Of a stretch of 64,000 bases of DNA, positions 1-9,889 are shown piece by piece; the stretch's first letter is position 1, and every line of letters begins with the position of its first letter. The notes under the pieces are model-generated. The model did no database searches, was not told where the DNA came from, and saw nothing but the letters and a program-made list of their open reading frames with translations. The stretch is taken from NCBI RefSeq assembly GCF_000828815.1, contig NZ_AP014521.1:280001-344000 (forward strand). The letters run 5' to 3'. Position numbers and translations under genes: made by a program. The DNA is from Candidatus Tachikawaea gelatinosa. GTDB lineage: Bacteria; Pseudomonadota; Gammaproteobacteria; Enterobacterales; Enterobacteriaceae.

Positions 1-380
1 TTTCAGTCATTCTTTGTTCACAAGTTAATAATATATTTTTATTTGCTAATGATAGCATTGCGGTTAAAGAACGCATTGCTGTACCAGCATTACCAAGGAA
101 TAATGTAATTAAATTATTACTTTTGGGATTTATTTTTTTTCCTTGACCAAACATTTTACAAATATTTAAATTTTCAGAAAATTCGTATTTTACATCTAAA
201 ATTTTTAGAGCATTTAACATATGTTCAACATCATCACTTTTTAAAAGATTTTCAATATTAGTTTTTCCATTTGCTATAGAAGATAAAAGTAATACTCTAT
301 TAGAAATACTTTTTGATCCAGGTAAATTAATATTACCATTAACATAATCTATAGGTTTTAAAGTTAGACTTTCGTGCATA
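1..380 (-). CDS. aroA: 3-phosphoshikimate 1-carboxyvinyltransferase (EPSP synthase), 5' part
   Basis: Partial gene: the start codon is at 378-380 and the reading frame leaves the window at base 1, so about the first 126 codons are present. The enzyme joins phosphoenolpyruvate to shikimate-3-phosphate, step six of the chorismate pathway. The N-terminus carries the phosphate-binding LPGSKSISNR stretch and, near residue 95, the NAGTAMR motif, both diagnostic of AroA. The frame stays open without a stop. A GGAG ribosome binding site lies about 10 bases before the ATG (390-393). It follows serC on the same strand after 77 bases, the classical enterobacterial serC-aroA operon. Family assignment is secure; integrity of the 3' part cannot be judged here. 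Confidence 0.95.
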
Positions 381-457
381 TAAAAAATCTCCAAAAATTT
401 ATAACTATAATAAAAATGGTTTATTAATCTATTAACATTAATATAATTTTTTTGTAT

Positions 458-1546
458 TTAATACATATTTTCTTGAAAATCTATCATAAATTTAGCTAGT
501 TTTTCTACTCCTTCAATAGGCATAGCGTTATAAATAGAAGCTCTTATCCCACCAATTATACGATGGCCTTGTAAACCATAAAGACCAATTTTTTGTGCAT
601 CTTTTAAAAACTTTTTCTCTAATTTTTTATTAAGTAATTGAAAAGAAATATTCATTAATGAACGATTATTATTAGAAATATGATTGATATATAGATCACT
701 ATTATCAATAGTTTTATATAATAATTCAGATTTTTTTTTATTAATATAATTTATTGTATGGATACCTCCATTTTTTTTTAACCATTTTAAAACTAATCCA
801 GCTACATACCATGAAAAAGTAGATGGAGTATTAAACATAGATTCGTTTTCATAGAGTGTTTTATAATTAAGAATAGATGGAATATATTTATTTGTTATAT
901 TTAAAAGTTCTTCTCGTATAATAACGATCGTTAATCCAGCAATGCCTACGTTTTTTTGAGCACTAGCATAAATAAGATCATAATTATTAATATTAATAGG
1001 ATATGCTAAAATTATTGAAGAAAAGTCAGCTACTACTATTTTTTTTTCAAATTTTGGTTCTTCATAAATTGCTATTCCTTCAATTGTTTCATTTGGACAA
1101 TAATGTAAATATTTTGAATTTTTGCTTAAAATCCATTCTTTCATAGGAAGAATTGAACAAATATTATTATTTATAATTCTTGCATCTATTTTATTAGGAA
1201 GACAATATTTTTCTGCTTCTTTTTTTGCAGATAATGACCAATATCCAGTATTTATATAATCAGCAGTCATATTCTCTTTTGATAAGAGATTTCCAGGAAC
1301 AGCTGAAAATTGAGCACGTGCTCCACCATGACAAAGTAATATCTTATAATTTTTAGGAATATTTAAAAGTTCGCGCAAATCTTGTTTAATAGTTTTTGAC
1401 ATTTCTATAAATTCTTTACTACGATGACTGATTTCCATAACAGATACACCTAGTGAATGCCAATTAGGTATTTCTTTTTTTATTGTTTGTACTACTTCAA
1501 ATGGAATCATGGAAGGACCAGCACTAAAATTATATATTTTTTTCAT
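458..1546 (-). CDS. serC: Phosphoserine aminotransferase
   Basis: PLP-dependent enzyme of serine biosynthesis that also serves the pyridoxal phosphate pathway. The protein aligns with E. coli SerC along its whole length (362 versus 362 residues). It keeps the N-terminal NFSAGP motif, the CHGGARAQF phosphate-binding region, HYCPNETIEGI, and the SAQKNVG segment containing the Schiff-base lysine. An ATG 12 bases further upstream (1558) is in frame, but the start at 1546 gives exactly the E. coli N-terminus (MKKIYNFSAGP against MAQIFNFSSGP). No strong ribosome binding site is visible before either. First gene of the serC-aroA pair, divergent from aceE across a 0.7-kb spacer. Confidence 0.96.
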   Translation of the reverse strand: MKKIYNFSAGPSMIPFEVVQTIKKEIPNWHSLGVSVMEISHRSKEFIEMSKTIKQDLRELLNIPKNYKILLCHGGARAQFSAVPGNLLSKENMTADYINTGYWSLSAKKEAEKYCLPNKIDARIINNNICSILPMKEWILSKNSKYLHYCPNETIEGIAIYEEPKFEKKIVVADFSSIILAYPININNYDLIYASAQKNVGIAGLTIVIIREELLNITNKYIPSILNYKTLYENESMFNTPSTFSWYVAGLVLKWLKKNGGIHTINYINKKKSELLYKTIDNSDLYINHISNNNRSLMNISFQLLNKKLEKKFLKDAQKIGLYGLQGHRIIGGIRASIYNAMPIEGVEKLAKFMIDFQENMY

Positions 1547-1558
1547 TATTTTTACCAT

Positions 1559-2238
1559 AAAATTTAAGTTTTATAAATTGCAAAAAATAGCTGAAAACTA
1601 TCTTTTTTAACTATTATTAAATATAATATGTTATTATTAGTGGGTTTTTTTATATGATTTCTATAAAAATACCTATATTATTATTAATTTTTTTTTAAAT
1701 AAAAAAATTCACATCACACCTTTATTTAAAAATAACAAACATTTAATTTAACTTTTTATAAAAATTATAAAGAATGATAACTATCTGATAAATATTATAT
1801 TGTAAAAAATTTATATTGTAGATTTATAAAAGTACAAATATTGTAAAAAAATATAATATAATTCAAATTATTAATAAAAAACATTTTTAGAAAAATGTGT
1901 ATTCGTAGAAATTTTTAAAAAATTAAAAAAACTAAAAAAATAGATTTAGAATTGTATCATAATATTTATAACGGATAATATTTATTTCTAGTTAAAGTAA
2001 CTATTTATATGATTTTATACAAAATAACTAAAATAAATAATTCAATTATTTTAAAAAATTTAAAATATATAAATACGTTAAATACACAAAATATCTCATT
2101 ATTAATATCTCATTTTTAAAATTTTATTAAAATTACAATAATAGGACATCTATATCAATGAGCTTATTCTTAAATTAATTATTTTAAACTATAAATAAAA
2201 TGTAAAAATTTAAACTATTTACATAAAAGGAATATCTC
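1559..2238. other. AT-rich spacer between divergent serC and aceE
   Basis: About 680 bases of nearly pure A+T with no gene-like frame and no recognisable remnant of pdhR, the regulator that precedes aceE in E. coli. It must contain the promoters of both divergent units, but no convincing -35/-10 pair could be picked. A 10-base word AATATCTCAT occurs three times (2090, 2104 and 2231), the last copy covering the aceE start. An AAAAGGAA ribosome binding site for aceE is at 2225-2232. Confidence 0.6.
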
Positions 2239-4905
2239 ATGTCAGAGATTTTGTATAATAAAGATGTAGATCCAATTGAAACAAATGATTGGATACAGGC
2301 TATTGAATCAGTTATTTATGAAGAAGGATCTCAACGTGCACAATTTTTAATAAATAAAATTTTAATCACTGCTCTTAAAAATAATATAAAAATAAATACC
2401 ACAATTAATAACAGTGAATATATTAATACTATACCTGCTGAAAATGAACCAAAGTATCCAGGAGATTTAGAAATAGAATATCGTATTCGTTCAGCCATTC
2501 GTTGGAATGCAATTATGATGGTTTTAAGAGCATCAAAAAAAAAGTTAGAATTAGGCGGTCATATATCTTCTTTTCAATCATCTGCAACAATATATGAAGT
2601 CTGTTTTAACCATTTTTTTCGTGCAAGTAATGATACAGATATAGGAGATTTAGTTTATTTTCAAGGTCATATTGCTCCTGGAATTTATGCTCGTGCTTTT
2701 ATTGAGGGAAGATTGACAGAAGATCAGCTTAATAACTTTCGTCAAGAAGTAAATGGCCAAGGTTTATCATCCTATCCGCATCCTAAATTAATGCCTAATT
2801 TTTGGCAATTTCCTACGGTTTCTATGGGTTTGGGTTCAATTTCTGCTATTTATCAAGCAAAATTTTTAAAATATTTAGAACATAGAGGATTAAAAAAAAC
2901 ATCGAAACAAACTGTTTACGCTTTCTTAGGTGATGGAGAAATGGATGAACCAGAATCAAAAGGTGCTATTAATATAGCAACACGCGATAAACTTGATAAT
3001 TTAATTTTTATTATTAACTGTAATTTACAACGTTTAGATGGTCCAGTTGTAGGAAATGGAAAAATCATAAATGAATTAGAAGAAATTTTTAAAGGAGCTG
3101 GATGGAAAATTATAAAAGTTATTTGGGGCGATAAATGGGATGTATTATTACAAAAAGATACTAGCGGAAAATTAATTAAGTTGATGAATGAAACTTTAGA
3201 TGGTGATTATCAAAATTTAAAATCTAGAGATGGAGCTTATATACGTGAAAATTTTTTTGGTAAATACCCTGAAGTTTATAAATTAGTACAAGATTTAACA
3301 GATAAAGAGATATCTTCTTTGAATCTTGGAGGACATGATTCTAAAAAAATTTATGCTGCTTTCAAAAAAGCAAAAAGTATTAACAATAAACCTGTGGTTA
3401 TTTTAATTCATACAACTAAAGGTTATGGTATGGGTGATATTGCAGAGGGTAAAAATATTGCTCATCAAATTAAGGATATTGATAGCAATAATATTCGATA
3501 TATTCGTGATCGTTTTAATATTCCTATACCAGATAGCAAAATAGATGAATTACCTTATATTACATTTGATCCTCAATCAAAAGAATACGAATATTTACAT
3601 AATAAACGTAAAAAATTAGGAGGATATTTACCTTATCGTCGCCAATATTTTAAAGAAAAATTAGTATTACCTAGTTTAGAAATTTTTGAATCACTTTTTG
3701 TGAAACAAAATAAGATGATTTCAACAACTATTGCTTTTGTGCGTATTTTAAACATCTTAATAAATAAATCTGATATAAAAAATAGATTAGTACCTATTTT
3801 AGCTGATGAAGCACGTACTTTTGGAATGGAAGGATTGTTTAGAAAAATTGGTATTTATAATTCTCATGGTCAAAAATATGTACCTCAAGATTTTGATCAA
3901 CTTGCTTACTATAAAGAAGATAAAAAAGGACAAATATTGCAAGAAGGTATAAATGAACTAGGTGCTGGTGCTTCGTGGCTTGCCGCTTCAACTTCTTATA
4001 GTACTAATAATTTTCCTATGATTCCTTTTTATATTTATTACTCAATATTTGGTTTTCAAAGAATCGGGGATCTTTTATGGGCAGCTGGAGATCAACAAGC
4101 TAGAGGTTTTTTAATTGGAGGAACTTCGGGAAGAACTACATTAAACGGGGAAGGTTTGCAACATGAAGATGGACATAGTCATATTCAATCATTAACAGTA
4201 CCAAACTGTATTTCTTATGATCCTGCTTATGCTTATGAACTAGCTATTATTATTCATAATGGATTAATTAGAATGTATGGCGAACAACAAGAAAATATTT
4301 ATTATTATATTACTACTAATAATGAAAATTATTATATGCCAGAAAAATTACAAAATATAGAAGAAGGTATCATTAAAGGTATATATAAATTAGAATCATT
4401 AGATGGTAAAAAAGGTAAAGTTCAACTTTTAGGATCAGGTTCAATTTTGCAAAATTTAAGAAAAGCTGCAAAAATTCTTTCAGAAGAATATAATATTAGT
4501 TCTGATGTTTATAGCGTTACCTCCTTTACTGAATTAGCAAGAGAAGGTCAAGATTGTAAACGTTGGAACATGTTAAATCCAACAAAAAAACCACGATGTC
4601 CTTATATAAGTAAAATTATGAATGATGCTCCTGCTATTGCGTGTACAGATTATATGAAATTATTTTGTGAACAAATACGTGATTATATTCCTACTAAAAG
4701 ATATAAAGTTTTAGGAACAGATGGATATGGTTTATCTGATAGTCGAGAAAATTTACGTACTTATTTTGAAATTAATGAATATTATATCGTTGTTGCTGCT
4801 TTGTATGAATTATCATATGAAAATTTTATAGAAAAAAGTATAGTAGAAAAAGCTATTGACAGATTTAATATTAATATAAAAAAAAGAAATCCACGTCTAG
4901 CATAA
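2239..4905 (+). CDS. aceE: Pyruvate dehydrogenase E1 component (homodimeric type)
   Basis: Thiamine-diphosphate-dependent E1 subunit that decarboxylates pyruvate and reductively acetylates the lipoyl groups of AceF. The 888-residue protein matches the 887-residue E. coli enzyme throughout. The ThDP motif begins GDGEMDEPESKG near residue 231 and closes about 25 residues later with the conserved NLQRLDGPV. Other conserved stretches are the N-terminal GGHISSFQS and DLVYFQGHIAPG, and the C-terminal half with ADEARTFGMEGLFR and NGEGLQHEDGHS. A good AAAAGGAA site precedes the ATG. It leads an aceE-aceF-lpd cluster; aceF starts 18 bases downstream. The neighbouring pdhR of E. coli is absent, so pyruvate-responsive control is probably lost. 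Confidence 0.98.
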   Translation: MSEILYNKDVDPIETNDWIQAIESVIYEEGSQRAQFLINKILITALKNNIKINTTINNSEYINTIPAENEPKYPGDLEIEYRIRSAIRWNAIMMVLRASKKKLELGGHISSFQSSATIYEVCFNHFFRASNDTDIGDLVYFQGHIAPGIYARAFIEGRLTEDQLNNFRQEVNGQGLSSYPHPKLMPNFWQFPTVSMGLGSISAIYQAKFLKYLEHRGLKKTSKQTVYAFLGDGEMDEPESKGAINIATRDKLDNLIFIINCNLQRLDGPVVGNGKIINELEEIFKGAGWKIIKVIWGDKWDVLLQKDTSGKLIKLMNETLDGDYQNLKSRDGAYIRENFFGKYPEVYKLVQDLTDKEISSLNLGGHDSKKIYAAFKKAKSINNKPVVILIHTTKGYGMGDIAEGKNIAHQIKDIDSNNIRYIRDRFNIPIPDSKIDELPYITFDPQSKEYEYLHNKRKKLGGYLPYRRQYFKEKLVLPSLEIFESLFVKQNKMISTTIAFVRILNILINKSDIKNRLVPILADEARTFGMEGLFRKIGIYNSHGQKYVPQDFDQLAYYKEDKKGQILQEGINELGAGASWLAASTSYSTNNFPMIPFYIYYSIFGFQRIGDLLWAAGDQQARGFLIGGTSGRTTLNGEGLQHEDGHSHIQSLTVPNCISYDPAYAYELAIIIHNGLIRMYGEQQENIYYYITTNNENYYMPEKLQNIEEGIIKGIYKLESLDGKKGKVQLLGSGSILQNLRKAAKILSEEYNISSDVYSVTSFTELAREGQDCKRWNMLNPTKKPRCPYISKIMNDAPAIACTDYMKLFCEQIRDYIPTKRYKVLGTDGYGLSDSRENLRTYFEINEYYIVVAALYELSYENFIEKSIVEKAIDRFNINIKKRNPRLA

Positions 4906-4923
4906 AATAAGGAAATAAAAATA

Positions 4924-6414
4924 ATGGATTACGAAATTAAATTACCAGATATTGGACATAATATTGCTGAAGTTATTGAAATTTTAGTAAAAGTCGGGGA
5001 TCATATTCAGCAAGAACAATCTTTAATAATTATTGAAGACAATAAAGCTTCTATTGAAGTGCCTTCTCCTCAATCAGGTATTATAAAACACATTAATGTT
5101 AATATTGGAGAAAAAATTAAAACTGGATCAATAATTATGGTTTTAGATTTATTAACGAATGAAGTACAAAAGAAAAAACAAAATGATAGTAAAAAATATC
5201 AAACAATTGTATTACCTAATATTTCTAATGAATCAGTAGAAGTTATAGATATTTTTGTAAAAAAAGGAGAAATAATTAAAAAAGAACAATCTATAATAAG
5301 CGTTGAAGGGAATAAAGCATCTATAGAAATACCTTCTCCTTTTGAAGGTGTTGTTAATAAAATATTAATAAACGTAGGAGAAAAAATAACAGAAGGTACA
5401 GAAATTTTAATACTTGAAGAAGTAATAAAATCTATCGTAGATAAAGTTATCTTATCAAAAGAATTAAAAAAAGATATTAATATTAAAAAAAATAAATATG
5501 TTCATGCCACTCCTTTGATTCGTCGAATTGCTCGAAAATTTTGTATTAATTTAGAAAAAGTAAAAGCAACTGGTAGAAAAAATAGAATATTAAAAGAAGA
5601 TATTCAAAAACATATTGCAAATATAGCTGATCTTTCTAAAACAAAAGATAATTTTCACTTAAATGATAAAATAATATCTCACCATACTGAAAAATCTATT
5701 AACTATAATTTTCAAGAGTTCGGTGAGGTAGAAGAGTTAAAATTAACTAGTGTTCAAAAAATTTCTGGTATGCGTTTGAGTAATAATTGGAAAAATATTC
5801 CACATGTCACACAATATGATGAAGTAGATATTACAGATCTAGAAAATTTTCGTAAAAAACAAAATCTTGAGTTAAAATTACAAACAAAAGTTACACTTTT
5901 ATCTTTTATAATAAAAGCATTATCTAAAACTTTAAAAAAATTTCCTAAATTTAATAGTTCATTATCAATTGATAAAAATAAAATAATTTTAAAAAAATAT
6001 TACAATATAGGAATTGCAGTTGAAACAAAAAAAGGATTGATTGTACCAGTTATTAAAGATGTCTTGTACAAAGGAATTGTAGATTTATCTAGTGAAATAT
6101 TGCAAATAATTTTAAAAGCACGAGAATGTAAATTAAAAACATCTGAAATGAATGGAGGTTGTTTTACAATTTCAAGTTTAGGCAATCTTGGAGGAACTGC
6201 ATTTTCTCCTATCATTAATGCACCAGAAGTAGGAATATTAGGAATATCACGTGCTTCAATAAAACCTCTTTGGGACGGTAAAGAATTTATTCCACGATTA
6301 ATTCTTCCTTTATCGTTATCTTTTGATCATCGTGTAATTGATGGTGCTGATGGAGTACGCTTTATAAAATATATCAATAAAATGCTTTCAGATATTCGTT
6401 ATTTAATTATGTAA
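4924..6414 (+). CDS. aceF: Pyruvate dehydrogenase E2, dihydrolipoyl acetyltransferase with two lipoyl domains
   Basis: Core acetyltransferase of the pyruvate dehydrogenase complex. The 496-residue protein has two tandem lipoyl domains (about 1-76 and 93-168), a peripheral-subunit-binding domain (about 195-232, HATPLIRRIARKF) and the catalytic domain ending with the active-site SFDHRVIDGADG. E. coli AceF (630 residues) has three lipoyl domains, so one has been lost. The lipoyl lysines are K41 and K131. In both, the usual DKA motif reads NKA (EDNKAS and EGNKAS). The Ala/Pro-rich interdomain linkers of E. coli are replaced by Lys/Asn-rich sequence. It lies 18 bases after aceE and 101 bases before lpd. 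Confidence 0.97.
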   Translation: MDYEIKLPDIGHNIAEVIEILVKVGDHIQQEQSLIIIEDNKASIEVPSPQSGIIKHINVNIGEKIKTGSIIMVLDLLTNEVQKKKQNDSKKYQTIVLPNISNESVEVIDIFVKKGEIIKKEQSIISVEGNKASIEIPSPFEGVVNKILINVGEKITEGTEILILEEVIKSIVDKVILSKELKKDINIKKNKYVHATPLIRRIARKFCINLEKVKATGRKNRILKEDIQKHIANIADLSKTKDNFHLNDKIISHHTEKSINYNFQEFGEVEELKLTSVQKISGMRLSNNWKNIPHVTQYDEVDITDLENFRKKQNLELKLQTKVTLLSFIIKALSKTLKKFPKFNSSLSIDKNKIILKKYYNIGIAVETKKGLIVPVIKDVLYKGIVDLSSEILQIILKARECKLKTSEMNGGCFTISSLGNLGGTAFSPIINAPEVGILGISRASIKPLWDGKEFIPRLILPLSLSFDHRVIDGADGVRFIKYINKMLSDIRYLIM

Positions 6415-6515
6415 ATAGTTTTGTAATCCATTTATAATTATTAACCGTATAAATGTTTGTTATTATAACTAAATAAAATTGTATTTTAAAAAGTATACAT
6501 ATAGGAACTATTTAT

Positions 6516-7952
6516 ATGAAAAATAAAGAAATTAAGACTCAAGTATTAGTCTTAGGAGCGGGACCAGCTGGATATTCTGCAGCTTTTAGATGTTCGGATT
6601 TAGGTCTAAAAACATTGATTGTTGAAAAATATGATACATTAGGTGGTGTATGTTTAAATGTAGGATGTATTCCTTCAAAAACTTTATTACACATCTCTAA
6701 AGTTTTCGAAGAAATAAAAAAATTGCAAAAGTTAGATGTTTTTTCAAAAATTCCATCTATTAATTTAGAAAAAATTGTTCCTTTTAAAACAAAAAAAATT
6801 GATTATTTAACAAAAAATCTTTCTATAATGGCAAAAAAACGTAACATTAATATTATTAATGGTTTAGGAAAATTTTCTAATAATGAATCTTTAACTATTA
6901 ATAGTAATAATTCTTTAACAACTATTTTTTTTGATTACGCTATAATTGCAACTGGATCTAAACCAGTAAAATGTCCATTTTTAGATAGTAATATAAAAAA
7001 TTCACGAATGTGGGATTCTACTGATGCTTTAAATGTTCCATTGATACCAAAAAGAATGTTAGTATTAGGTGGGGGAATTATTGGTTTAGAGATGAGTACA
7101 ATTTATCAAACTTTTGGCACTAATATTGATATTGTTGAAACAACTGATCAAATAATTCCTATTATAGATAGAGATGTAGCTATTTTTTTTAAAAAAGTTT
7201 TTGAAAAAAAAGTTAATTTCATGTTAGAAACTAAAATCAGTTCTTTAGAAATTAAAGAAAATGGAATAGATGTATGTATTCAAAAAAAAAATGGAGTTAT
7301 TGAAAATAAATTTTATGATGTTATCCTTTCTGCTATTGGAAGGTCACCTAATACTAAAAACATAGGGTTAGAGAAAATAGATGTCAATATTAATTCTGAA
7401 GGATTTATTATTGTTGACAAACAAATGAAGACAACAAACGATAATATTTATGCTGTAGGTGATGTTACAGGACAACCAATGTTAGCACATAAAGGAGTAC
7501 ACGAAGGTCACATTGCAGCTGAAGTTATTGCCGGAAAAAAACATTATTTTGATCCTAAAGTTATACCATCTATTGCTTATACTGAACCTGAAATTGGCTG
7601 GGTAGGAATAACTGAAAAAGTTGCAAAACAAGAAAAAATAAATTATAAAACTGCTATTTTTCCTTGGAAAGCATCAGGACGTGCAATTGCTTCATGTTGT
7701 GAAACTGGAATAACCAAACTAATTTTTGATAAAGATAATCATAGAGTTATTGGAGGATCTGTAGTAGGTACAAATGGTGGAGAATTATTAGGAGAAATTT
7801 CTCTAGCTATTGAAATGGGCTGTTATGCTGAAGATCTCGCTTTAACAATTCATGCACATCCTACTTTATATGAATCTATTGGATTAACAGCGGAAATATT
7901 TGAAGGAACTATAACCGATTTGCTAAATGTCAAAAATAAAGATATTAATTAG
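6516..7952 (+). CDS. lpd: Dihydrolipoamide dehydrogenase (E3)
   Basis: FAD-containing disulfide oxidoreductase that reoxidises dihydrolipoamide in the pyruvate and 2-oxoglutarate dehydrogenase and glycine cleavage complexes. The 478 residues match E. coli Lpd (474). Visible are the N-terminal FAD-binding GAGPAGYSAA, the redox pair in GGVCLNVGCIPSK (C46 and C51), the NAD-binding GGGIIGLEM, the second FAD motif YAVGDVTGQPMLAHK, and the C-terminal HAHPTLYES dyad (446-453). AGGAA precedes the ATG. In E. coli, acnB and yacL separate lpd from speED; here both are gone and speE follows after 82 bases. Confidence 0.98.
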   Translation: MKNKEIKTQVLVLGAGPAGYSAAFRCSDLGLKTLIVEKYDTLGGVCLNVGCIPSKTLLHISKVFEEIKKLQKLDVFSKIPSINLEKIVPFKTKKIDYLTKNLSIMAKKRNINIINGLGKFSNNESLTINSNNSLTTIFFDYAIIATGSKPVKCPFLDSNIKNSRMWDSTDALNVPLIPKRMLVLGGGIIGLEMSTIYQTFGTNIDIVETTDQIIPIIDRDVAIFFKKVFEKKVNFMLETKISSLEIKENGIDVCIQKKNGVIENKFYDVILSAIGRSPNTKNIGLEKIDVNINSEGFIIVDKQMKTTNDNIYAVGDVTGQPMLAHKGVHEGHIAAEVIAGKKHYFDPKVIPSIAYTEPEIGWVGITEKVAKQEKINYKTAIFPWKASGRAIASCCETGITKLIFDKDNHRVIGGSVVGTNGGELLGEISLAIEMGCYAEDLALTIHAHPTLYESIGLTAEIFEGTITDLLNVKNKDIN

Positions 7953-8034
7953 CATTTTTTCAAAATTTTAAATTTAGCTGATCTATATTAGTGTATTTCT
8001 TACTAATTAAAAAAAAATATGAGAAATTTAAATT

Positions 8035-8898
8035 GTGATTTTAAATAACATTTGGTATGAATCTCTTTACTCCAATTTTGGACAATATTTTAAAATTAAT
8101 AAAAAAATTTATTCTAAAAAAACAAAATATCAAGATTTATTAATTTTTGAAAATGAAAATTTTGGACGTGTTATGACTTTAAATGGAATTGTACAAACTA
8201 CCGAATCCGATGAGTTTATTTACCATGAGATGATGACTCATGTTCCATTATTAGCACATGGAGAAGTTAAAAAAGTTTTAATTTTTGGAGGTGGTGATGG
8301 AGGTATTGTTAGAGAAGTATTACGATATGAATGCATAAAAAAAATATTTATGGTTGAAATTGATATTGATGTTATTAAAGCTTCTCAAAAATATTTACCT
8401 AAACATAATTTAGGAGCTTATAAGGATAAACGTTTAAATATCATTATTGATGATGGTTTAAATTTTTTAAAAACTTCTAGTGAAAAATTTGACGTAATCA
8501 TTTCTGATTGTACTGATCCAATTGGTCCAGGAAAAAATCTTTTTACTTATGATTTTTATATGGGTTGCAAGAAATTATTAAAAGAAAATGGTATTTTTAT
8601 TGCTCAAAATGGTGTTTGTTTTTTACAATATGATGAATCTGTTAGTTCTTATGCAATTTTAAAAAAAATATTTCAAGATGTCAGATTTTATCAAGCTGCA
8701 ATTCCTAGTTATTATGGCGGTAATATGAATTTTATTTGGGCAACTGATAATATAATGTTAAAAAAAATTAGTGCTTTAACTTTAAAAAAACGTTTAGATT
8801 TTTTTAAATTACATTGTCTTTATTATAATCATAATATTCATATTAATAGTTTTTGTTTACCACAATACTTTTTTAAAATGTTATCAGATATAAGCTGA
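8035..8898 (+). CDS. speE: Spermidine synthase (polyamine aminopropyltransferase)
   Basis: Transfers the aminopropyl group of decarboxylated S-adenosylmethionine to putrescine to form spermidine. The 287-residue protein matches E. coli SpeE (288) and shows the N-terminal WYES, the decarboxy-SAM pocket GGGDGGIVREVL, the DDGLNF segment, and the catalytic ISDCTDPIGPG loop. The start is GTG, chosen because it gives the E. coli-like N-terminus; the ribosome binding site (GAGAA) is weak. It is followed after 30 bases by speD, which makes its co-substrate, the same speE-speD order as E. coli. Confidence 0.97.
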   Translation: MILNNIWYESLYSNFGQYFKINKKIYSKKTKYQDLLIFENENFGRVMTLNGIVQTTESDEFIYHEMMTHVPLLAHGEVKKVLIFGGGDGGIVREVLRYECIKKIFMVEIDIDVIKASQKYLPKHNLGAYKDKRLNIIIDDGLNFLKTSSEKFDVIISDCTDPIGPGKNLFTYDFYMGCKKLLKENGIFIAQNGVCFLQYDESVSSYAILKKIFQDVRFYQAAIPSYYGGNMNFIWATDNIMLKKISALTLKKRLDFFKLHCLYYNHNIHINSFCLPQYFFKMLSDIS

Positions 8899-8928
8899 TT
8901 AGTCTTTTATAAAAAGGAGTATAAAAAA

Positions 8929-9768
8929 TTGCAACAGCCGAAATTATATGGTTTTAATAATTTAACAAAAAGCTTAAACTTTTGTATTTATGATATTTGT
9001 TATGCAAACACAAAAAAAGCATGTCATAATTATATTACTTATATCGATAAAAAATATAACACTAGCTCTTTTACAGAAATTTTAGTAAAAGTATGTTCTA
9101 TAATTGGAGCAAATATTTTAAATATTTCTCGTCAAGATTATACACCTCAAGGTGCAAGTGTGAACTTATTAGTTGGCGAAAGTCCTATTACTACTCCCTC
9201 AGTAAAAAATATTACTCCCTCAGTAAAAAATATTACTCCCTCAGTAAACAATATTGCATCCAAAAAATTAAAAAATTTATCAAATTCTGTAGTTTTTCAT
9301 CTTGATAAAAGTCATATTTGTGTACACACTTATCCTGAAATCCATCCAAAAGAAGGTATTTGTAGTTTTCGTGCAGATATTGATATTTCAACCTGTGGTT
9401 TAATTTCTCCTTTAAAAGCTTTAAATTATTTAATTAATCATTTAGATTCAGATATTATTACTATTGATTATCGTATTCGTGGTTTTACTCGAGATATTAA
9501 TGGAAAAAAGCATTTTATTGATCATAAAATTTATTCTATTCAGAATTTTATGTCAATGGATATTTTGTCAATGTATGATACTACAGATGTAAATTTTTAT
9601 AAGGAAAACACTTATCATACAAAAATGGTGTCAAAAAATTTTGATTTAAAAAATCATCTCTTTCAAACTACAAAAAAAGATTTTACTAATAAGGAATACC
9701 AAAGAGTTTCAACTTTATTATGGAAAGAAATACACGAAATTTATCAAAGCCAAAATTTTTCTTCATAA
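8929..9768 (+). CDS. speD: S-adenosylmethionine decarboxylase proenzyme
   Basis: Pyruvoyl enzyme that decarboxylates S-adenosylmethionine to give the aminopropyl donor used by SpeE. The proenzyme self-cleaves before a serine, which becomes the pyruvoyl group. Here that serine is S128 in [14 protein letters not shown], equivalent to S112 of E. coli. The protein has 279 residues against 264. The extra length comes mainly from a three-copy, seven-residue repeat (residues 88-108, TPSVKNI type) in the beta-chain part before the cleavage site. [20 protein letters not shown] and [19 protein letters not shown] are strongly conserved. The start is TTG with a strong AAAAAGGAG site 9 bases upstream. Probably an active enzyme with a variable loop expanded by repeat slippage. 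Confidence 0.96.
   Translation: MQQPKLYGFNNLTKSLNFCIYDICYANTKKACHNYITYIDKKYNTSSFTEILVKVCSIIGANILNISRQDYTPQGASVNLLVGESPITTPSVKNITPSVKNITPSVNNIASKKLKNLSNSVVFHLDKSHICVHTYPEIHPKEGICSFRADIDISTCGLISPLKALNYLINHLDSDIITIDYRIRGFTRDINGKKHFIDHKIYSIQNFMSMDILSMYDTTDVNFYKENTYHTKMVSKNFDLKNHLFQTTKKDFTNKEYQRVSTLLWKEIHEIYQSQNFSS
9190..9252 (+). repeat. Three tandem 21-bp units inside speD
   Basis: Three adjacent 21-base units (9190-9210, 9211-9231, 9232-9252) differ only at one base at the start of unit 1 and one near the end of unit 3. The unit is a multiple of three and preserves the frame, encoding T/I-T-P-S-V-K/N-N three times. It replaces a surface segment of similar position in E. coli SpeD (around EEPVDPKLIDK), 20 residues before the self-cleavage serine. 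Confidence 0.95.
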
Positions 9769-9845
9769 AAAACATTTAATTTAATCATAAATATTATAAT
9801 TTAAAACACAAAAATTTTATAAAGATGATCATTTATAGAAAAAAT

Positions 9846-9878
9846 AGCCTGTTTGAGTTTATATCAACAGGCTTTTTT
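9846..9878 (+). terminator. Intrinsic terminator after speD, probably bidirectional
   Basis: Perfect 8-bp stem AGCCTGTT (9846-9853) and AACAGGCT (9866-9873), 12-base loop, followed by a T run to 9878 and preceded by an A run. It is unusually GC-rich for this spacer. The flanking A and T runs let it work on both strands, suiting its place between the converging speD and oxalate decarboxylase genes. Confidence 0.9.
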
Positions 9879-9889
9879 GATAGATTTTA

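Noticed and set aside
9093-9305. Alternative frame inside speD with a tyrosine/serine-rich repeat
   Set aside because: It is the 21-bp repeat read in another frame; the speD frame carries all conserved residues.
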